Both the position numbers and the translations under genes were made by a program. Below, piece by piece: positions 9,192-18,930 of a stretch of DNA of 64,000 bases (within the stretch, counting starts at the first letter, position 1; the number at the start of each line of letters is the position of its first letter). The notes under the pieces were generated by a model, which saw nothing but the letters and a program-made list of their open reading frames with translations, searched no databases and had not been told where the DNA came from. This stretch comes from Pseudomonas arsenicoxydans (GTDB lineage Bacteria; Pseudomonadota; Gammaproteobacteria; Pseudomonadales; Pseudomonadaceae), in NCBI RefSeq assembly GCF_006438915.1, contig NZ_RCZE01000002.1, positions 65,144 through 129,143 of the forward strand, given 5' to 3'.

Positions 9192-10478
9192 TTACTGCGC
9201 ATCCAGTTGTTTGCCACGGGTTTCTGGCAGGCTCAGTGCGGCAAGGATCACCACGCCGTAGGACACTGCCGCAAATGCCCCGATGCCTACGCTCAATGGC
9301 ACCGTCTGGCTGAGCAAGCCGATCAGCAGCGGAAACAATGCCGCCAGCGCGCGGCCGATGTTGTAGCAAAAACCCTGGCCCGAGCCACGAATCCGAGTTG
9401 GGAACAGCTCGGTCAAAAACGCGCCCATGCCACTGAAAATCCCCGAAGCGAAGAAACCCAGCGGGAAGCCCAGCCAGAGCATCACGCCATTGCTGACCGG
9501 CAGTTGGGTGTAGAGCAACACGATGGTGAACGAGCCGACCGCGAACAAAATGAAGTTCCTCTTGCGACCAAGGATGTCCGTCAAATACGCGCTGATGACG
9601 TAACCGACGTAGGAGCCGACGATCACCATCGCCAGATAACCGCCCGTGCCGAGTACGCTCAAGCCTCGCTCATTCTTCAGAAACGTCGGCAGCCATGACG
9701 TGATCGCGTAGTAGCCACCCAGTGCGCCGGTGGTCAGCACCGAAGCGCGAAGGGTGGTGAAGAGGATGCCGGGGGCAAAAATCTCGTAGAACTTCGCCGG
9801 GTTACTCGGTTCCTGCCTGGCCTTGGCCTCGCGATAGATCTCCGGGTCCTTGACCAGGCGCCGCACGAAGATCACAAAAATGGCCGGCACGATGCCGAGA
9901 ATGAACAGCGCACGCCAGGCGTCTTCCGGTGGCAACACCGAGAACAGCAGCGCATACAGAATCGCTGTCAGCCCCCACCCCAGCGCCCAGCCCGATTGCA
10001 CCATGCCCACCGCTTTGCCACGGTCCTTGGCGCGAATCACTTCGCCCATCAGCACCGCGCCGGCGGTCCATTCACCGCCGAAACCGAAGCCCATCAGGGT
10101 GCGGCTGATCAGCAGTTGCTCGTAGTTTTGCGCGAATCCGCAGAGGAAGGTGAAGAAGGCGAACCACAGCACAGTCAGTTGCAAGGTGCGCACGCGACCG
10201 ATTCGGTCCGAAAGTATCCCCGCCACCCAACCACCGATGGCTGAAGCGATCAGCGTGCTGGTGTGAATCAGCCCGGCTTCGCCGGTGGTGATGCCCCACA
10301 TGGCAATCAGGGTCGGCACCACGAAGCTGAGCATCTGGGTGTCCATGCCGTCCAAGCCATAGCCGATCTTGCAGCTCCAGAAGGTGCGGCGTTCCTGCTG
10401 ATTGATGTTGCGGTACCAGTCGAAAGGTCCCGGCCGAGCCGTGGTTTTGGGGATGTCGAGCGTGTCGGGCGCACTCAT
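9192..10478 (-). CDS. MFS transporter, metabolite:H+ symporter type
   Basis: A 428-residue major facilitator protein with about twelve membrane segments and the loop 2-3 motif [14 protein letters not shown]. The leader before the first helix ([26 protein letters not shown]) resembles sialate/aromatic-acid type symporters. It is the first gene of the operon that continues into pxpA-B-C, so it may import 5-oxoproline or a compound that yields it; this is inferred from position only. GGAGAT lies before the ATG. It is divergent from the LysR gene. Confidence 0.85.
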   Translation of the reverse strand: MSAPDTLDIPKTTARPGPFDWYRNINQQERRTFWSCKIGYGLDGMDTQMLSFVVPTLIAMWGITTGEAGLIHTSTLIASAIGGWVAGILSDRIGRVRTLQLTVLWFAFFTFLCGFAQNYEQLLISRTLMGFGFGGEWTAGAVLMGEVIRAKDRGKAVGMVQSGWALGWGLTAILYALLFSVLPPEDAWRALFILGIVPAIFVIFVRRLVKDPEIYREAKARQEPSNPAKFYEIFAPGILFTTLRASVLTTGALGGYYAITSWLPTFLKNERGLSVLGTGGYLAMVIVGSYVGYVISAYLTDILGRKRNFILFAVGSFTIVLLYTQLPVSNGVMLWLGFPLGFFASGIFSGMGAFLTELFPTRIRGSGQGFCYNIGRALAALFPLLIGLLSQTVPLSVGIGAFAAVSYGVVILAALSLPETRGKQLDAQ

Positions 10479-10626
10479 GGCAAATCTCCGCGCTAGTTTT
10501 TATTGGTATTGTTCTGAGCCCCGACGACGCCTATCGTGGGAACCGGATGCGCCGATTTTTGGGTTCCTGGCCCTGCTGCGTCCAACTAATAAAAACCCGC
10601 TCCAGACATAAGAAAAAGTTGATCCC

Positions 10627-11556
10627 ATGAATCTGAAGTTTCTCGAGACCTTTGTCTGGGTCGCCCGACTCAAGAGTTTTCGCCTGACCGCCGACAAGCT
10701 CTTCACCACCCAGGCCTCGATATCCAGCCGCATCGCCGTGCTCGAAAGCGAGCTGGGGGTGAAACTGTTTTTGCGCGATTCACGCGGCGTCAGCCTGACG
10801 CCCGAAGGCTTGAAAGTGCTCGACTATGCCGAGCAGATGATGGACACCATGCAAGCGCTCAAACAGTCGATCGAGACCCGTTCGAGCAAGGTCGGACGGT
10901 TGCGGATCGGCGTCATGGACACGGTGATCCATACCTGGTTGAGCCCGTTGGTGGCGCAGATGACGGACCTCTACCCGTTGGTGGAAATCGAACTGGTGGC
11001 CGATACCTCGCTCAACCTCTGCGATCAGCTGCAAAAAGGCTTTCTCGATCTGATCCTGCAAACCGACCTGATGCGCCAGGAAAGCGTGCGCAGCCTCGAA
11101 CTGGCCAGCCATCCCATGGGCTGGATCGCGGCGAGCAATTCCCTCTACAACCGCGAGTACTCGGGCATCGCCGATCTGGCGCGCGAGCGGATCATTACCT
11201 ACTCGAAAAACTCGCATCCGCATCAGGAGGTGCTCGCCCTGATGCAGGCCAATGGCGTGATGACACCTCGCCTAAACTGCGTGAACTCTGTGTCGGCGAT
11301 TACCCGCTTGTTGCGCGATGGTTTCGGCATCAGCGCGCTGCCGCCAGTGCTGGTGGCCGAGGAACTGGCGCGTGGGGAACTGACCCTGCTGGACATTGAG
11401 CAACGACCACCGAATTTGCAGGTGGTGGTGTCGTGGCGCACAGGCGTTGAGTGGGTCGAGGAGATTGTGGCGTTGTGTCAGCACGTCGTGGAGCGCTATG
11501 CGCAGAAAGTGGGCAAGCACTACATCGTCTTGAGCAAAACCACAGTCAGAATCTGA
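10627..11556 (+). CDS. LysR-family transcriptional regulator
   Basis: A 309-residue LysR protein. The N-terminal winged helix-turn-helix is clear (MNLKFLETFVWVARLKSFRLTA, ending in GVSLTPEGLKVLDYA), and a type 2 periplasmic-binding-like effector domain follows from about residue 90. It is divergent from the MFS-pxpABC operon across 148 nt, the classic layout for a LysR regulator of that operon; the effector could be 5-oxoproline or the MFS substrate. The siderophore operon follows downstream on the same strand but has its own Fur-like site. Confidence 0.88.
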   Translation: MNLKFLETFVWVARLKSFRLTADKLFTTQASISSRIAVLESELGVKLFLRDSRGVSLTPEGLKVLDYAEQMMDTMQALKQSIETRSSKVGRLRIGVMDTVIHTWLSPLVAQMTDLYPLVEIELVADTSLNLCDQLQKGFLDLILQTDLMRQESVRSLELASHPMGWIAASNSLYNREYSGIADLARERIITYSKNSHPHQEVLALMQANGVMTPRLNCVNSVSAITRLLRDGFGISALPPVLVAEELARGELTLLDIEQRPPNLQVVVSWRTGVEWVEEIVALCQHVVERYAQKVGKHYIVLSKTTVRI

Positions 11557-11579
11557 AGGAAATTTCCCGAACTCTAAAT

Positions 11580-11602
11580 ATGAACCACTATCATTTGCAT
11601 TA
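11580..11602 (+). promoter_or_regulatory. Candidate Fur box
   Basis: The segment ATGAACCACTATCATTTGCAT matches one half of the Fur consensus well (ATCATTTGCAT) and the other half partly. It lies in an AT-rich stretch 66-88 nt before the start of the siderophore synthetase gene, where iron-dependent repression by Fur is expected. Confidence 0.55.
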
Positions 11603-11667
11603 ATTTTTCAAAAAGGTATTCTCGGCGCGCTTTCAGCTAACCAACTGTCCACAAGGAACCGGACTTG

Positions 11668-13590
11668 ATGCGCGCCTACACGCAAAAACAGCAGCTATTG
11701 CTCGCTCATTGGAGCGAAGCCCTCGGCACTCCGGCTTTTCAGGCCAACCGTATCACCCTCGACCATTTGAGCAACGCGCTGGAGCCCGCCGCGCAACGCT
11801 GCTTCCAACGCCTGATCCAGGCGCTGTTTCGTGAAGGTCTGATCAACCCCGACGCTTGCGAATACGACGACGAAAGCCATTGCTGGCTGCCGCTTGGCGA
11901 GGGTGCCCAGCTGTGCTTCGAGCACCTGTCCGGCACCCGAATGAACAGCTGGGACGTGCGCGGCAGCATCGTCCTGCATACCCCCGACAGACTGCCCCAT
12001 AAAATCCAGCTACCCAGCGAATTGCTCGCTCACCTCAGCACTCGGCTCAACCCGCCAGCCTCACCGCAGGTACTCGAACGTCTGGCCCTGGAGCTGGATG
12101 ACAGCTTCAGCAACGACACCCTTTGCCTGGCGTTTCACCATGGATGGACCGAGCGCCTGAGAGAACAGATCGACACCGGGTACGACGACAACCTACTCGC
12201 CTGGCTCAAAGCCGGCGCCAGTCATCAGAACCCTACGTCACTGCTCGAACAGTGGGGCACTCTTGGCCATCCGTGGCATCCGAACTACAAGACCAAACTG
12301 GGTTTGAGCGCCGCTCAGGTCATCGCTTTCTCGCCTGAATTCGAAGCGAGTTTTCCGATTGTTCTGTGCGCTCTGCACCGCCAGTACGCGCACGTCGAAG
12401 CGCTGGCGGGAACCGTCGATTACTGGGATTGGTGGCAAGGTCACTTCCCGCAGGCCGCCGCACAATTGCAGCGCCATTTGCAGCAGCTGGGCCTGGACGT
12501 AAAGGACTACCTCCCGCTCCCCTCGCACCCATGGCAAGCCCATGAAGAATTGCCGGATTCGTTCGCCAACGAGATCGCCGACAACCTGCTGATCGTCACA
12601 AACGTCGTCGCTTTTACCGGCCACCCGACCATGTCCTTCCGCACGGTCCTGCCGAACGCCAGCCGCGTCGCGCCGATGGTCAAACTGCCGGTGGCCTTGC
12701 GCCTGACCAGTGTGCAGCGCACCGTGTCGCCGCGCTCGGCCCGGATGGGGCCGCGCATCAGCCAACTGATACTGAAGATCCTCGATCAGGAGCCGCAGAT
12801 TCAGCGTCTTCTGAACATTGTTCCGGAGCGCATCGGCGTGCACTACGCGCCGCAACCGGCCGATGACGAACGCTCCCGACATGCCGCCGTGCTGTATCGC
12901 GACAACCCGCTGACCCTGCTGCAAGAAGGCGAGTTGGCGGTGCCGGTCGGCAGCCTGTTTGCCGTCAACGAATTCGAACAACCATTGCTGCGTGATTGGG
13001 TAAGACTGGCTCAGGGTCGTGACGACAGCGAAGCCATGCTGGCGTTCTTCGATGATTACCTGTCGATTGCGGTACCGAGTCTGTTGGGCATCTACCTGAT
13101 GTATGGCGTGGCGTTCGAAGCGCACCAGCAAAACAGTTTCATGGTGATGGGCGCTGACGGGCAGTTGAATCGGTTGCTATTGCGTGACTTTGGCGACGTG
13201 CGTATCGATCGCAAAACCCTGCACGCCAAGGGCCTGGACATCGAGCTGCACGATCCGAAAATGACCCTGTATGACGACGCCGGTTTTGTCCGCGACAAAC
13301 TCCTGCACACCACGTTCATGTGCCACCTTGGCGAATTGACGTTGCTCTGTGCCCGCCATTGGAATGTGCCGGAAAACATCCTTTGGGAGCGACTGGCAGC
13401 GCACGTTGCACGGTGTTTCGAGACCTTGCGCGAGCGCGTTGAACCGGCACGTTGGGAAAGTGAGCGCAAAGCGTTGCTGGAACAGGATTGGCCGGCCAAA
13501 TCGTTCATGCGCATGCGCCTGCTCGACAGTCATGCCGACATCGTCAGACGCCTGAGTAACCCGCTGCGGTCCATCAGCCATGCTCGCTGA
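11668..13590 (+). CDS. IucA/IucC-family NRPS-independent siderophore synthetase
   Basis: This 640-residue enzyme belongs to the NIS synthetases, which adenylate a carboxylate such as citrate and couple it to an amine or alcohol. The ATP-site block GHPWHPNYKTKLG lies near residue 200, SFRTVLP near 325, and FEAHQQN with RDFGDVRI near 480-510. The ATG at 11668 has AAGGA about 10 nt upstream. It is the first gene of a synthetase-exporter-receptor operon behind a Fur-like site. With one synthetase and no decarboxylase or hydroxylase, a simple citrate-diamine product of the rhizoferrin/legiobactin kind is plausible but unproven. Confidence 0.87.
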   Translation: MRAYTQKQQLLLAHWSEALGTPAFQANRITLDHLSNALEPAAQRCFQRLIQALFREGLINPDACEYDDESHCWLPLGEGAQLCFEHLSGTRMNSWDVRGSIVLHTPDRLPHKIQLPSELLAHLSTRLNPPASPQVLERLALELDDSFSNDTLCLAFHHGWTERLREQIDTGYDDNLLAWLKAGASHQNPTSLLEQWGTLGHPWHPNYKTKLGLSAAQVIAFSPEFEASFPIVLCALHRQYAHVEALAGTVDYWDWWQGHFPQAAAQLQRHLQQLGLDVKDYLPLPSHPWQAHEELPDSFANEIADNLLIVTNVVAFTGHPTMSFRTVLPNASRVAPMVKLPVALRLTSVQRTVSPRSARMGPRISQLILKILDQEPQIQRLLNIVPERIGVHYAPQPADDERSRHAAVLYRDNPLTLLQEGELAVPVGSLFAVNEFEQPLLRDWVRLAQGRDDSEAMLAFFDDYLSIAVPSLLGIYLMYGVAFEAHQQNSFMVMGADGQLNRLLLRDFGDVRIDRKTLHAKGLDIELHDPKMTLYDDAGFVRDKLLHTTFMCHLGELTLLCARHWNVPENILWERLAAHVARCFETLRERVEPARWESERKALLEQDWPAKSFMRMRLLDSHADIVRRLSNPLRSISHAR

Positions 13591-14791
13591 CGGTCGCGCC
13601 CTGCGACTGCTGATCGTTATCCAGTTTGTCTCCATGGGCGCGATGGAAATGAGCGGCCCGTTCTGGCCGCTGCAGATCCAGCATCTGCTCGAGCCGGAGG
13701 GCGCCGGCTACACCGGGCTGTTATCAGCGTTGGTGTATGCCGGTCCAATGCTGGCCGCCATGCTCCTGACGCCCATGTGGGGCCGGTTGGGTGATCGCAC
13801 CGGACACAAACCGATGATTGTTCGGGCGTTGCTGGCACTTGCGCTATGCCAAGGGTTGGCGGCTATCACTCTGGACCCGTGGCTGCTGGTGGGTATTCGC
13901 GTGATGCAAGGCGCGCTGGCCGGGTTTCTCGCCGCCGCGCAAGCCTATGCCTTGGCCTGCTGCGACAGTTCCAGACGGGGTCACACCCTGGCCCGCCTGC
14001 AATCGGCGACCGCGGTCGGCTCGTTGTTCGGCCCGGTACTGGGCGGCTGGCTGATGGACGTCTCGGGATTTGCGCTGCTCTGTTATGGCGCGGCGTCGAT
14101 TTGCCTGCTGTGCGCCTTTGGGAGTTTTTTCCTGCCGGCCGACAAGGCTCAAGCCTCGAATAAAAAACCTGTTGAACCCGTGGCGCTGCCCAAAGGCTGG
14201 CTCGTTGGAATCCTGTTCGTGATCGTGCTGATTCAGGCCGCGAAGATGATGCCGCAACCGTTCTACGCGCTGTACGTCGCGAACGTTCTGCACGCTCCTG
14301 GCTGGCTGATCGGCGCCACCTACGCGGCGAGCGCCGCGACCCTGGCCATTTCCGCACCGCTATGGGGACGTCTGTTCGACCGCTGGCAGCCGGCCTACAC
14401 CTTGCGCGTCATCGAAGGCGTGGCCTGGCTGTGTGCCCTGACGCTGGCGGCCACGGCATTGGCCAACGAATGGCTGGGATTTCTCGTCAGTCGACTCGTC
14501 TGGGGCATCTGGCAAGGCGCCCTGCTGCCAGTGGCTTATGCCCTTATCGCCAACAGCGTATCCGCCCACCAACAAGGCTTTGCGCTCGGCCTCGGCAACA
14601 GCGCGGCCAAGGCTGGTGCTCTGCTCGGTGCCGTTCTCGGCGGAGTCGGCATGGGGCTGGTCGGATTGGCCCACAGTTTCTGGCTGGTGGCGCTGACCTA
14701 CGTCGTAGCCGCCATCGGCATCCGCTGTGTGCGGTCATTCAGCGCCACACCTGACCGCTCAAACGTATCCATCCACACTTATCACAACTAA
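13580..14791 (+). CDS. MFS transporter, probable siderophore exporter
   Basis: A 403-residue major facilitator with about twelve membrane segments and the motif GRLGDRTGHKPMIV in the 2-3 loop. Its start overlaps the end of the synthetase gene by 11 nt, which implies translational coupling. MFS proteins encoded beside NIS synthetases usually export the finished siderophore across the inner membrane; import of the ferri-siderophore is the alternative. The receptor gene follows after 12 nt. Confidence 0.85.
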   Translation: MLADGRALRLLIVIQFVSMGAMEMSGPFWPLQIQHLLEPEGAGYTGLLSALVYAGPMLAAMLLTPMWGRLGDRTGHKPMIVRALLALALCQGLAAITLDPWLLVGIRVMQGALAGFLAAAQAYALACCDSSRRGHTLARLQSATAVGSLFGPVLGGWLMDVSGFALLCYGAASICLLCAFGSFFLPADKAQASNKKPVEPVALPKGWLVGILFVIVLIQAAKMMPQPFYALYVANVLHAPGWLIGATYAASAATLAISAPLWGRLFDRWQPAYTLRVIEGVAWLCALTLAATALANEWLGFLVSRLVWGIWQGALLPVAYALIANSVSAHQQGFALGLGNSAAKAGALLGAVLGGVGMGLVGLAHSFWLVALTYVVAAIGIRCVRSFSATPDRSNVSIHTYHN

Positions 14792-14803
14792 AAAGTCCTT
14801 ATC

Positions 14804-16915
14804 ATGACTCGAATCAAACTCCCCCTGCTGATCCCGTTGCTCGGGACCTTCAGCGCCCAATCCTGGGCCGAGGATACCGAGCAGCAGCCCGGCACTTTGA
14901 ACATGCAAGCCACCGTCGTCTCCGCTACTCGCAGCGAAGCGACCATTGCCTCGATTCCAGGCTCGGTCCTGGTGATCGATGAACAGCAGGTCCGCGAGCA
15001 AAGCGGCGCGGGTCGCCGGATCTCCGACATCCTCGGGCAATTGGTCCCCGGTCTTGCGCCGTCCAGCGGCGGGATGAGCAACTTCGGCCAGACCCTGCGC
15101 GGGCGCAACATGCTGGTATTGATTGACGGCGTATCGCAGAACGCCACACGAGACAACTTCCGCCAGCTCAACAGCGTCACCCCGGCAAGCGTCGAACGTA
15201 TCGAAGTAGTCTCTGGCGCCAGCAGCCTCTATGGCGCCGGTGCTTCAGGCGGCATCATCAATATCATCACCAAGCGCAATCAGGGTCAGGACATTGCCTA
15301 CAGCAGCAAACTGGGCCTGACCAGCGGCAACAACCTCAACAGCAAAGGCTTCGCCTACGAAGCTTTTCAGAGCGCGACCGGGCGCAAGGATGCCCTGGAC
15401 TGGTACGTCTCCGCCGACCTGATCCAGCGTAACGATATGTACGACGGCAACGGCAACCGCATCCCTCAGGACACCTCTCAGGGCAGCAGCATGGACACCG
15501 AAACCTATGACTTGCAAGGTCGTTTCGGTTACGAACTGGATGCCGACAAAAAACTCAGCCTGTCACTGCAGGACTACAAGGATCAGCAGGACACGGGTTA
15601 CACCAAAGACCCGAAAAACCTGCAGCAAGCCGTGGCAGTCAAGGGTTTGAAACTGGATGAGCAACCCTATACCCACAACCAGGCAGTCAACCTCAACTAC
15701 ACCGACCAGGACTTCTACGGTCAAGGACTGCAATTGGAAAGTTACTGGCGCCGCGCCGATGCACTGTTTTTCCCTGACCTGTCGCGGGGCAAGGCCGGTA
15801 TCTCCAACAACAACAGCGTGCAGGATGTCTACGGCCTGCGCGCAGCGATCGACACGCCGCTGCCGGCCATCGGGAGTGCCACGGGCAACCTGGTCTGGGG
15901 CACCGACTATGATAATGAGCGCTCCCGCCAACGAGGTGATCAATACACGCTCAATGGTCTGAACTACACCAAGACCGGCACCGCCTACGAGCTGGGCCCG
16001 GACATCGAAACCACCACCAAATCGCTGTTCGGGCAGATGTCATGGGACATCGATGACTGGACCTTGCGTGGCGGTGTACGCCGTGAATGGATCGAAAGTG
16101 ACGTCTCCGACAGCATCGCTTATGGTGAGATTGTCCAGACCGGCGTACGCGCAACGCTGCCCGGCGATACCCTCAAATACGACGCCACACTGTACAACCT
16201 GGGGGCGGTTTATCACCTGAGTGATAGTCAGGACGTATTCGCCAATTTCAGCCAGGGGTTTTCGCTGCCGGATATCCAGCGCTTCATGCGTGACGTCAAC
16301 AGCACCTTTGACATCCAGAGCCTCAACGCCCAGGCCATCAAGGTCAACAGTTACGAGCTGGGCTGGCGCGGTAACTGGGACCAATGGCAGGCCGACGTCA
16401 CCGTGTACGAAAACACCTCGGACGTGACCCAGTTCTACGATGCCAATGATCGCGTATTGCGTCTGATCAATCAGAAAGAGCGCGTTCGCGGCATCGAAAA
16501 CAACCTGACCTATCGCGTGACCGATCAATGGTCGGTGGGTGGCACTTACGCCTGGGCCAAAGGCGAGACCGAGCAGAACGGCAAATGGATCGATCTGCCG
16601 GCCACGCGCATCTCACCGGCCAAGACCACACTGTTCGTCGGTTATATCGAAGACGATTACAACCTGCGCCTGCAAGGCATGCATTTGGCCAGCTATGACG
16701 CCGCCGCCAAGGACAATAACGGACGCGACATCGACGGTTATACGCTGCTGGACCTGCTCGGTTCCGTGCAACTGCCGGTCGGTCGTCTTGAAGGCGGGGT
16801 GTTTAATCTGACGAATCGCACGTACGTAAACCTGTTCACCCAGGCCAACGCCAGAATGCCGTTCGCCAACGCCGAAGGCCGCACGCTGAGCATGAGCTAC
16901 TCGGTCGACTGGTAA
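14804..16915 (+). CDS. TonB-dependent outer membrane siderophore receptor
   Basis: A 703-residue receptor with a signal peptide (MTRIKLPLLIPLLGTFSAQSWA), a TonB-box-like segment (QATVVSATRSE), a plug domain (RGRNMLVLIDGVSQN; VERIEVVSGASSLYGAGASGGIINIITK) and a beta-barrel ending in the aromatic terminus YSVDW. It resembles the IutA/alcaligin-receptor branch more than pyoverdine receptors because it lacks an N-terminal signalling domain. It closes the siderophore operon and would take up the ferric form of the product made by the synthetase two genes upstream. Confidence 0.9.
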   Translation: MTRIKLPLLIPLLGTFSAQSWAEDTEQQPGTLNMQATVVSATRSEATIASIPGSVLVIDEQQVREQSGAGRRISDILGQLVPGLAPSSGGMSNFGQTLRGRNMLVLIDGVSQNATRDNFRQLNSVTPASVERIEVVSGASSLYGAGASGGIINIITKRNQGQDIAYSSKLGLTSGNNLNSKGFAYEAFQSATGRKDALDWYVSADLIQRNDMYDGNGNRIPQDTSQGSSMDTETYDLQGRFGYELDADKKLSLSLQDYKDQQDTGYTKDPKNLQQAVAVKGLKLDEQPYTHNQAVNLNYTDQDFYGQGLQLESYWRRADALFFPDLSRGKAGISNNNSVQDVYGLRAAIDTPLPAIGSATGNLVWGTDYDNERSRQRGDQYTLNGLNYTKTGTAYELGPDIETTTKSLFGQMSWDIDDWTLRGGVRREWIESDVSDSIAYGEIVQTGVRATLPGDTLKYDATLYNLGAVYHLSDSQDVFANFSQGFSLPDIQRFMRDVNSTFDIQSLNAQAIKVNSYELGWRGNWDQWQADVTVYENTSDVTQFYDANDRVLRLINQKERVRGIENNLTYRVTDQWSVGGTYAWAKGETEQNGKWIDLPATRISPAKTTLFVGYIEDDYNLRLQGMHLASYDAAAKDNNGRDIDGYTLLDLLGSVQLPVGRLEGGVFNLTNRTYVNLFTQANARMPFANAEGRTLSMSYSVDW

Positions 16916-16918
16916 AAG

Positions 16919-16990
16919 CAGGAGCCGGCTTGTCAGCGATGCGATCAGCCAGACATACCTGTCGCGGCAATCGCCGGCAAACCGGCTACA
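16919..16990. repeat. Degenerate REP-like inverted repeat
   Basis: AGGAGCCGGCTTGTCAGCGATG is mirrored imperfectly by CAATCGCCGGCAAACCGGCTAC about 30 nt later. This is a decayed member of the 'GTAGGAGC' REP family, between the convergent receptor and DUF2937 genes. Confidence 0.6.
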
Positions 16991-16993
16991 GGG

Positions 16994-17536
16994 TTACAGG
17001 CCGCGCACATCCCGGTCTTCAATCGGCCGGCTCTGGCGCAGGCGTTTGCCGCCCAGCACCACCCAGTCGATCAAACGGAACAGGCATTCAATGCCGAACG
17101 ACAGCAGCATGGCGCCGCTCATGCCCCAGATCATCGCTTCCGGGGTCAGCAGAATTTGATAGCTGTAGCCATTCCAGGTTTCCTTGCGGATGTCCGGGTC
17201 GGCGGCCAGCACCACTTGCAGGAAGCGGATGTACCACGGACCTTGCATGGCCTGGAATTGCTTGTCCAACGCCAGTTGGCGGGTCAGCAAGTTGCTCAGG
17301 CTGTCGGCATCGCTGCGGAAGATCGGGTCTTCGCTGGCCCGATAATGGGCGACCAGCGCCTGCATGTCGCCCTTGAAGAACTCGTTGGCCGTCCCCTGGA
17401 AACCGCTCAAACCGGTCTGCGCCTCAATCAGGTGCGCCTCGACCCGCTTGGCGTAATCATTGATAAAACCCGGCACCTGGACACCGATCAACAGGCCCGC
17501 CGCAAACAACACCAGCCGTAGATAACTGAGCAACAT
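16994..17536 (-). CDS. DUF2937-like membrane protein
   Basis: A 180-residue protein with an N-terminal membrane segment (LRLVLFAAGLLIGVQVPGFI), a helical middle part predicted to face the periplasm, and a second membrane segment near the C-terminus (MIWGMSGAMLLSFGIECLF). It fits DUF2937, whose function is unknown. The gene starts 12 nt after the class II amidotransferase gene and is probably the last of a three-gene operon. Confidence 0.7.
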   Translation of the reverse strand: MLLSYLRLVLFAAGLLIGVQVPGFINDYAKRVEAHLIEAQTGLSGFQGTANEFFKGDMQALVAHYRASEDPIFRSDADSLSNLLTRQLALDKQFQAMQGPWYIRFLQVVLAADPDIRKETWNGYSYQILLTPEAMIWGMSGAMLLSFGIECLFRLIDWVVLGGKRLRQSRPIEDRDVRGL

Positions 17537-17548
17537 CGAGGGAGATCC

Positions 17549-18325
17549 TTATTCGGTCTTGCCCTGGCTGACGCATTCGCCGCGTCGCCAGAGGCTCCAT
17601 TGGCCCGGTTCGTAGCGGGTCCAGGTTTCGTTTTCGGTCAGGGGTTCGGTGGCAATCACCGTCACCACGTCGTTCGGCGTGGTTTCGGCCTGGAAGTCGA
17701 CGATCACATCGACATCCTTCAAGCGCGCCGGGCCGAACGGCGCTCGGCGGGTGATCTGGGCCAATTTGGTCGAGCAATAGCAGAACAGCCAGTCACCGTC
17801 GCTGAGCAGGCAGTTGAACACGCCTTTGCTTCGGTATTCGGCGCAGGCCGCCACCAGGTCTGGCAGCAGCTTTTCAACTTCGACCGGCTCCGGGAACGCG
17901 GCGCGCACGCGGTTGAGTAAATCGCAGAACGCCGCCTCGCTGTCGGTATCGCCGACGGGACGGTAGAAACTGGCGGTCGGTTGAAAGTCCGCGAGTTGGC
18001 CGTTGTGGGCGAAACACCAGTTGCGCCCCCACAGCTCGCGCACGAACGGGTGCGTGTTGGACAGGCAGACCTTGCCGACATTGGCCTGGCGGATGTGCCC
18101 GATCACCACTTCACTTTTGATCGGATAGCGCTGCACCAGGTTCGCGACTTCAGACTCGCAACTGGCGGCCGGGTCCTGAAACAGGCGCAGGCCGCGACCT
18201 TCATAGAACGCGATCCCCCAGCCATCACGGTGCGGACCGGTACGGCCGCCGCGCTGCATCAGCCCGGTGAAGCTGAACACGATATCGGTCGGCACATTGG
18301 CGCTCATGCCCAATAACTCACACAT
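17549..18325 (-). CDS. Class II glutamine amidotransferase (YafJ-like)
   Basis: A 258-residue Ntn-hydrolase with the nucleophile Cys directly after the start Met (MCELLGMSA), and the family motifs [28 protein letters not shown] and CFAHNGQL. It would release ammonia from glutamine for an unknown acceptor. There is no synthase domain, so it belongs to the stand-alone YafJ/GAT group. The upstream gene is a membrane protein 33 nt away, and DUF2937 follows after 12 nt. Confidence 0.88.
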   Translation of the reverse strand: MCELLGMSANVPTDIVFSFTGLMQRGGRTGPHRDGWGIAFYEGRGLRLFQDPAASCESEVANLVQRYPIKSEVVIGHIRQANVGKVCLSNTHPFVRELWGRNWCFAHNGQLADFQPTASFYRPVGDTDSEAAFCDLLNRVRAAFPEPVEVEKLLPDLVAACAEYRSKGVFNCLLSDGDWLFCYCSTKLAQITRRAPFGPARLKDVDVIVDFQAETTPNDVVTVIATEPLTENETWTRYEPGQWSLWRRGECVSQGKTE

Positions 18326-18358
18326 GCTCGGATTCTCGATGAAAAGGCAGGGGCAAGG

Positions 18359-18856
18359 TTACAAACGCGGCTCGACCCGCAGTCGCTGCGGATTACTCGG
18401 CACCGGTGGGCGACCGTAACGATCATCGCCGGCACCGCCGAAGGGTTGGTCGTCATCCGGCTCTTCGACCTTGGCCGCAGCCTTGGCGGCAGCCGCCTGT
18501 TCCTTGCGAGCGTTGGAGGCACGCTCGATGGGGAAGCGGATCGCCACCATGACCAGATAAAGGCCGAAGGCAATCATGCCGTACATGAGCAGGTCGGAAA
18601 TCGCCCGCCAGGCGTTGTTGCCGACCTTGAACAACAGGTCGAGCGCCGTGATGGCGATGGCCGGCGCGACTTTATCTTTCACTGGATCGATGATGGTCGG
18701 GCTGAATAGCAAGACAGCCACCAGCAGCCGCAGCGGCTCGCGCAGCCAGCGCCACATCCAGCGGGTCAAGCGCATCCACACCAACAGGCAGCCAAAAGCG
18801 GCAAAGGCGTAGAAGCCCCAAGCGATCAGATAGTCGTTCTCGGTCATGGTGTCCAT
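18359..18856 (-). CDS. Hypothetical inner-membrane protein with charged cytoplasmic tail
   Basis: A 165-residue protein with about three membrane segments (YLIAWGFYAFAAFGCLLVWM; LRLLVAVLLFSPTII; MYGMIAFGLYLVMVAI) and an Ala/Lys-rich then acidic tail (KAAAKVEEPDDDQPFGGAGD). The family is not recognised. It is the first gene of the operon with the amidotransferase and DUF2937 genes. A second ATG at 18847 is equally possible as the start. Confidence 0.7.
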   Translation of the reverse strand: MDTMTENDYLIAWGFYAFAAFGCLLVWMRLTRWMWRWLREPLRLLVAVLLFSPTIIDPVKDKVAPAIAITALDLLFKVGNNAWRAISDLLMYGMIAFGLYLVMVAIRFPIERASNARKEQAAAAKAAAKVEEPDDDQPFGGAGDDRYGRPPVPSNPQRLRVEPRL

Positions 18857-18930
18857 GGCAAGGCAGGCAAAGAGGCGCTTATAGTAACGACTTTTCGCCC
18901 ATCAGGCTTGCCCTTGTGGCAGTGAGCCTA

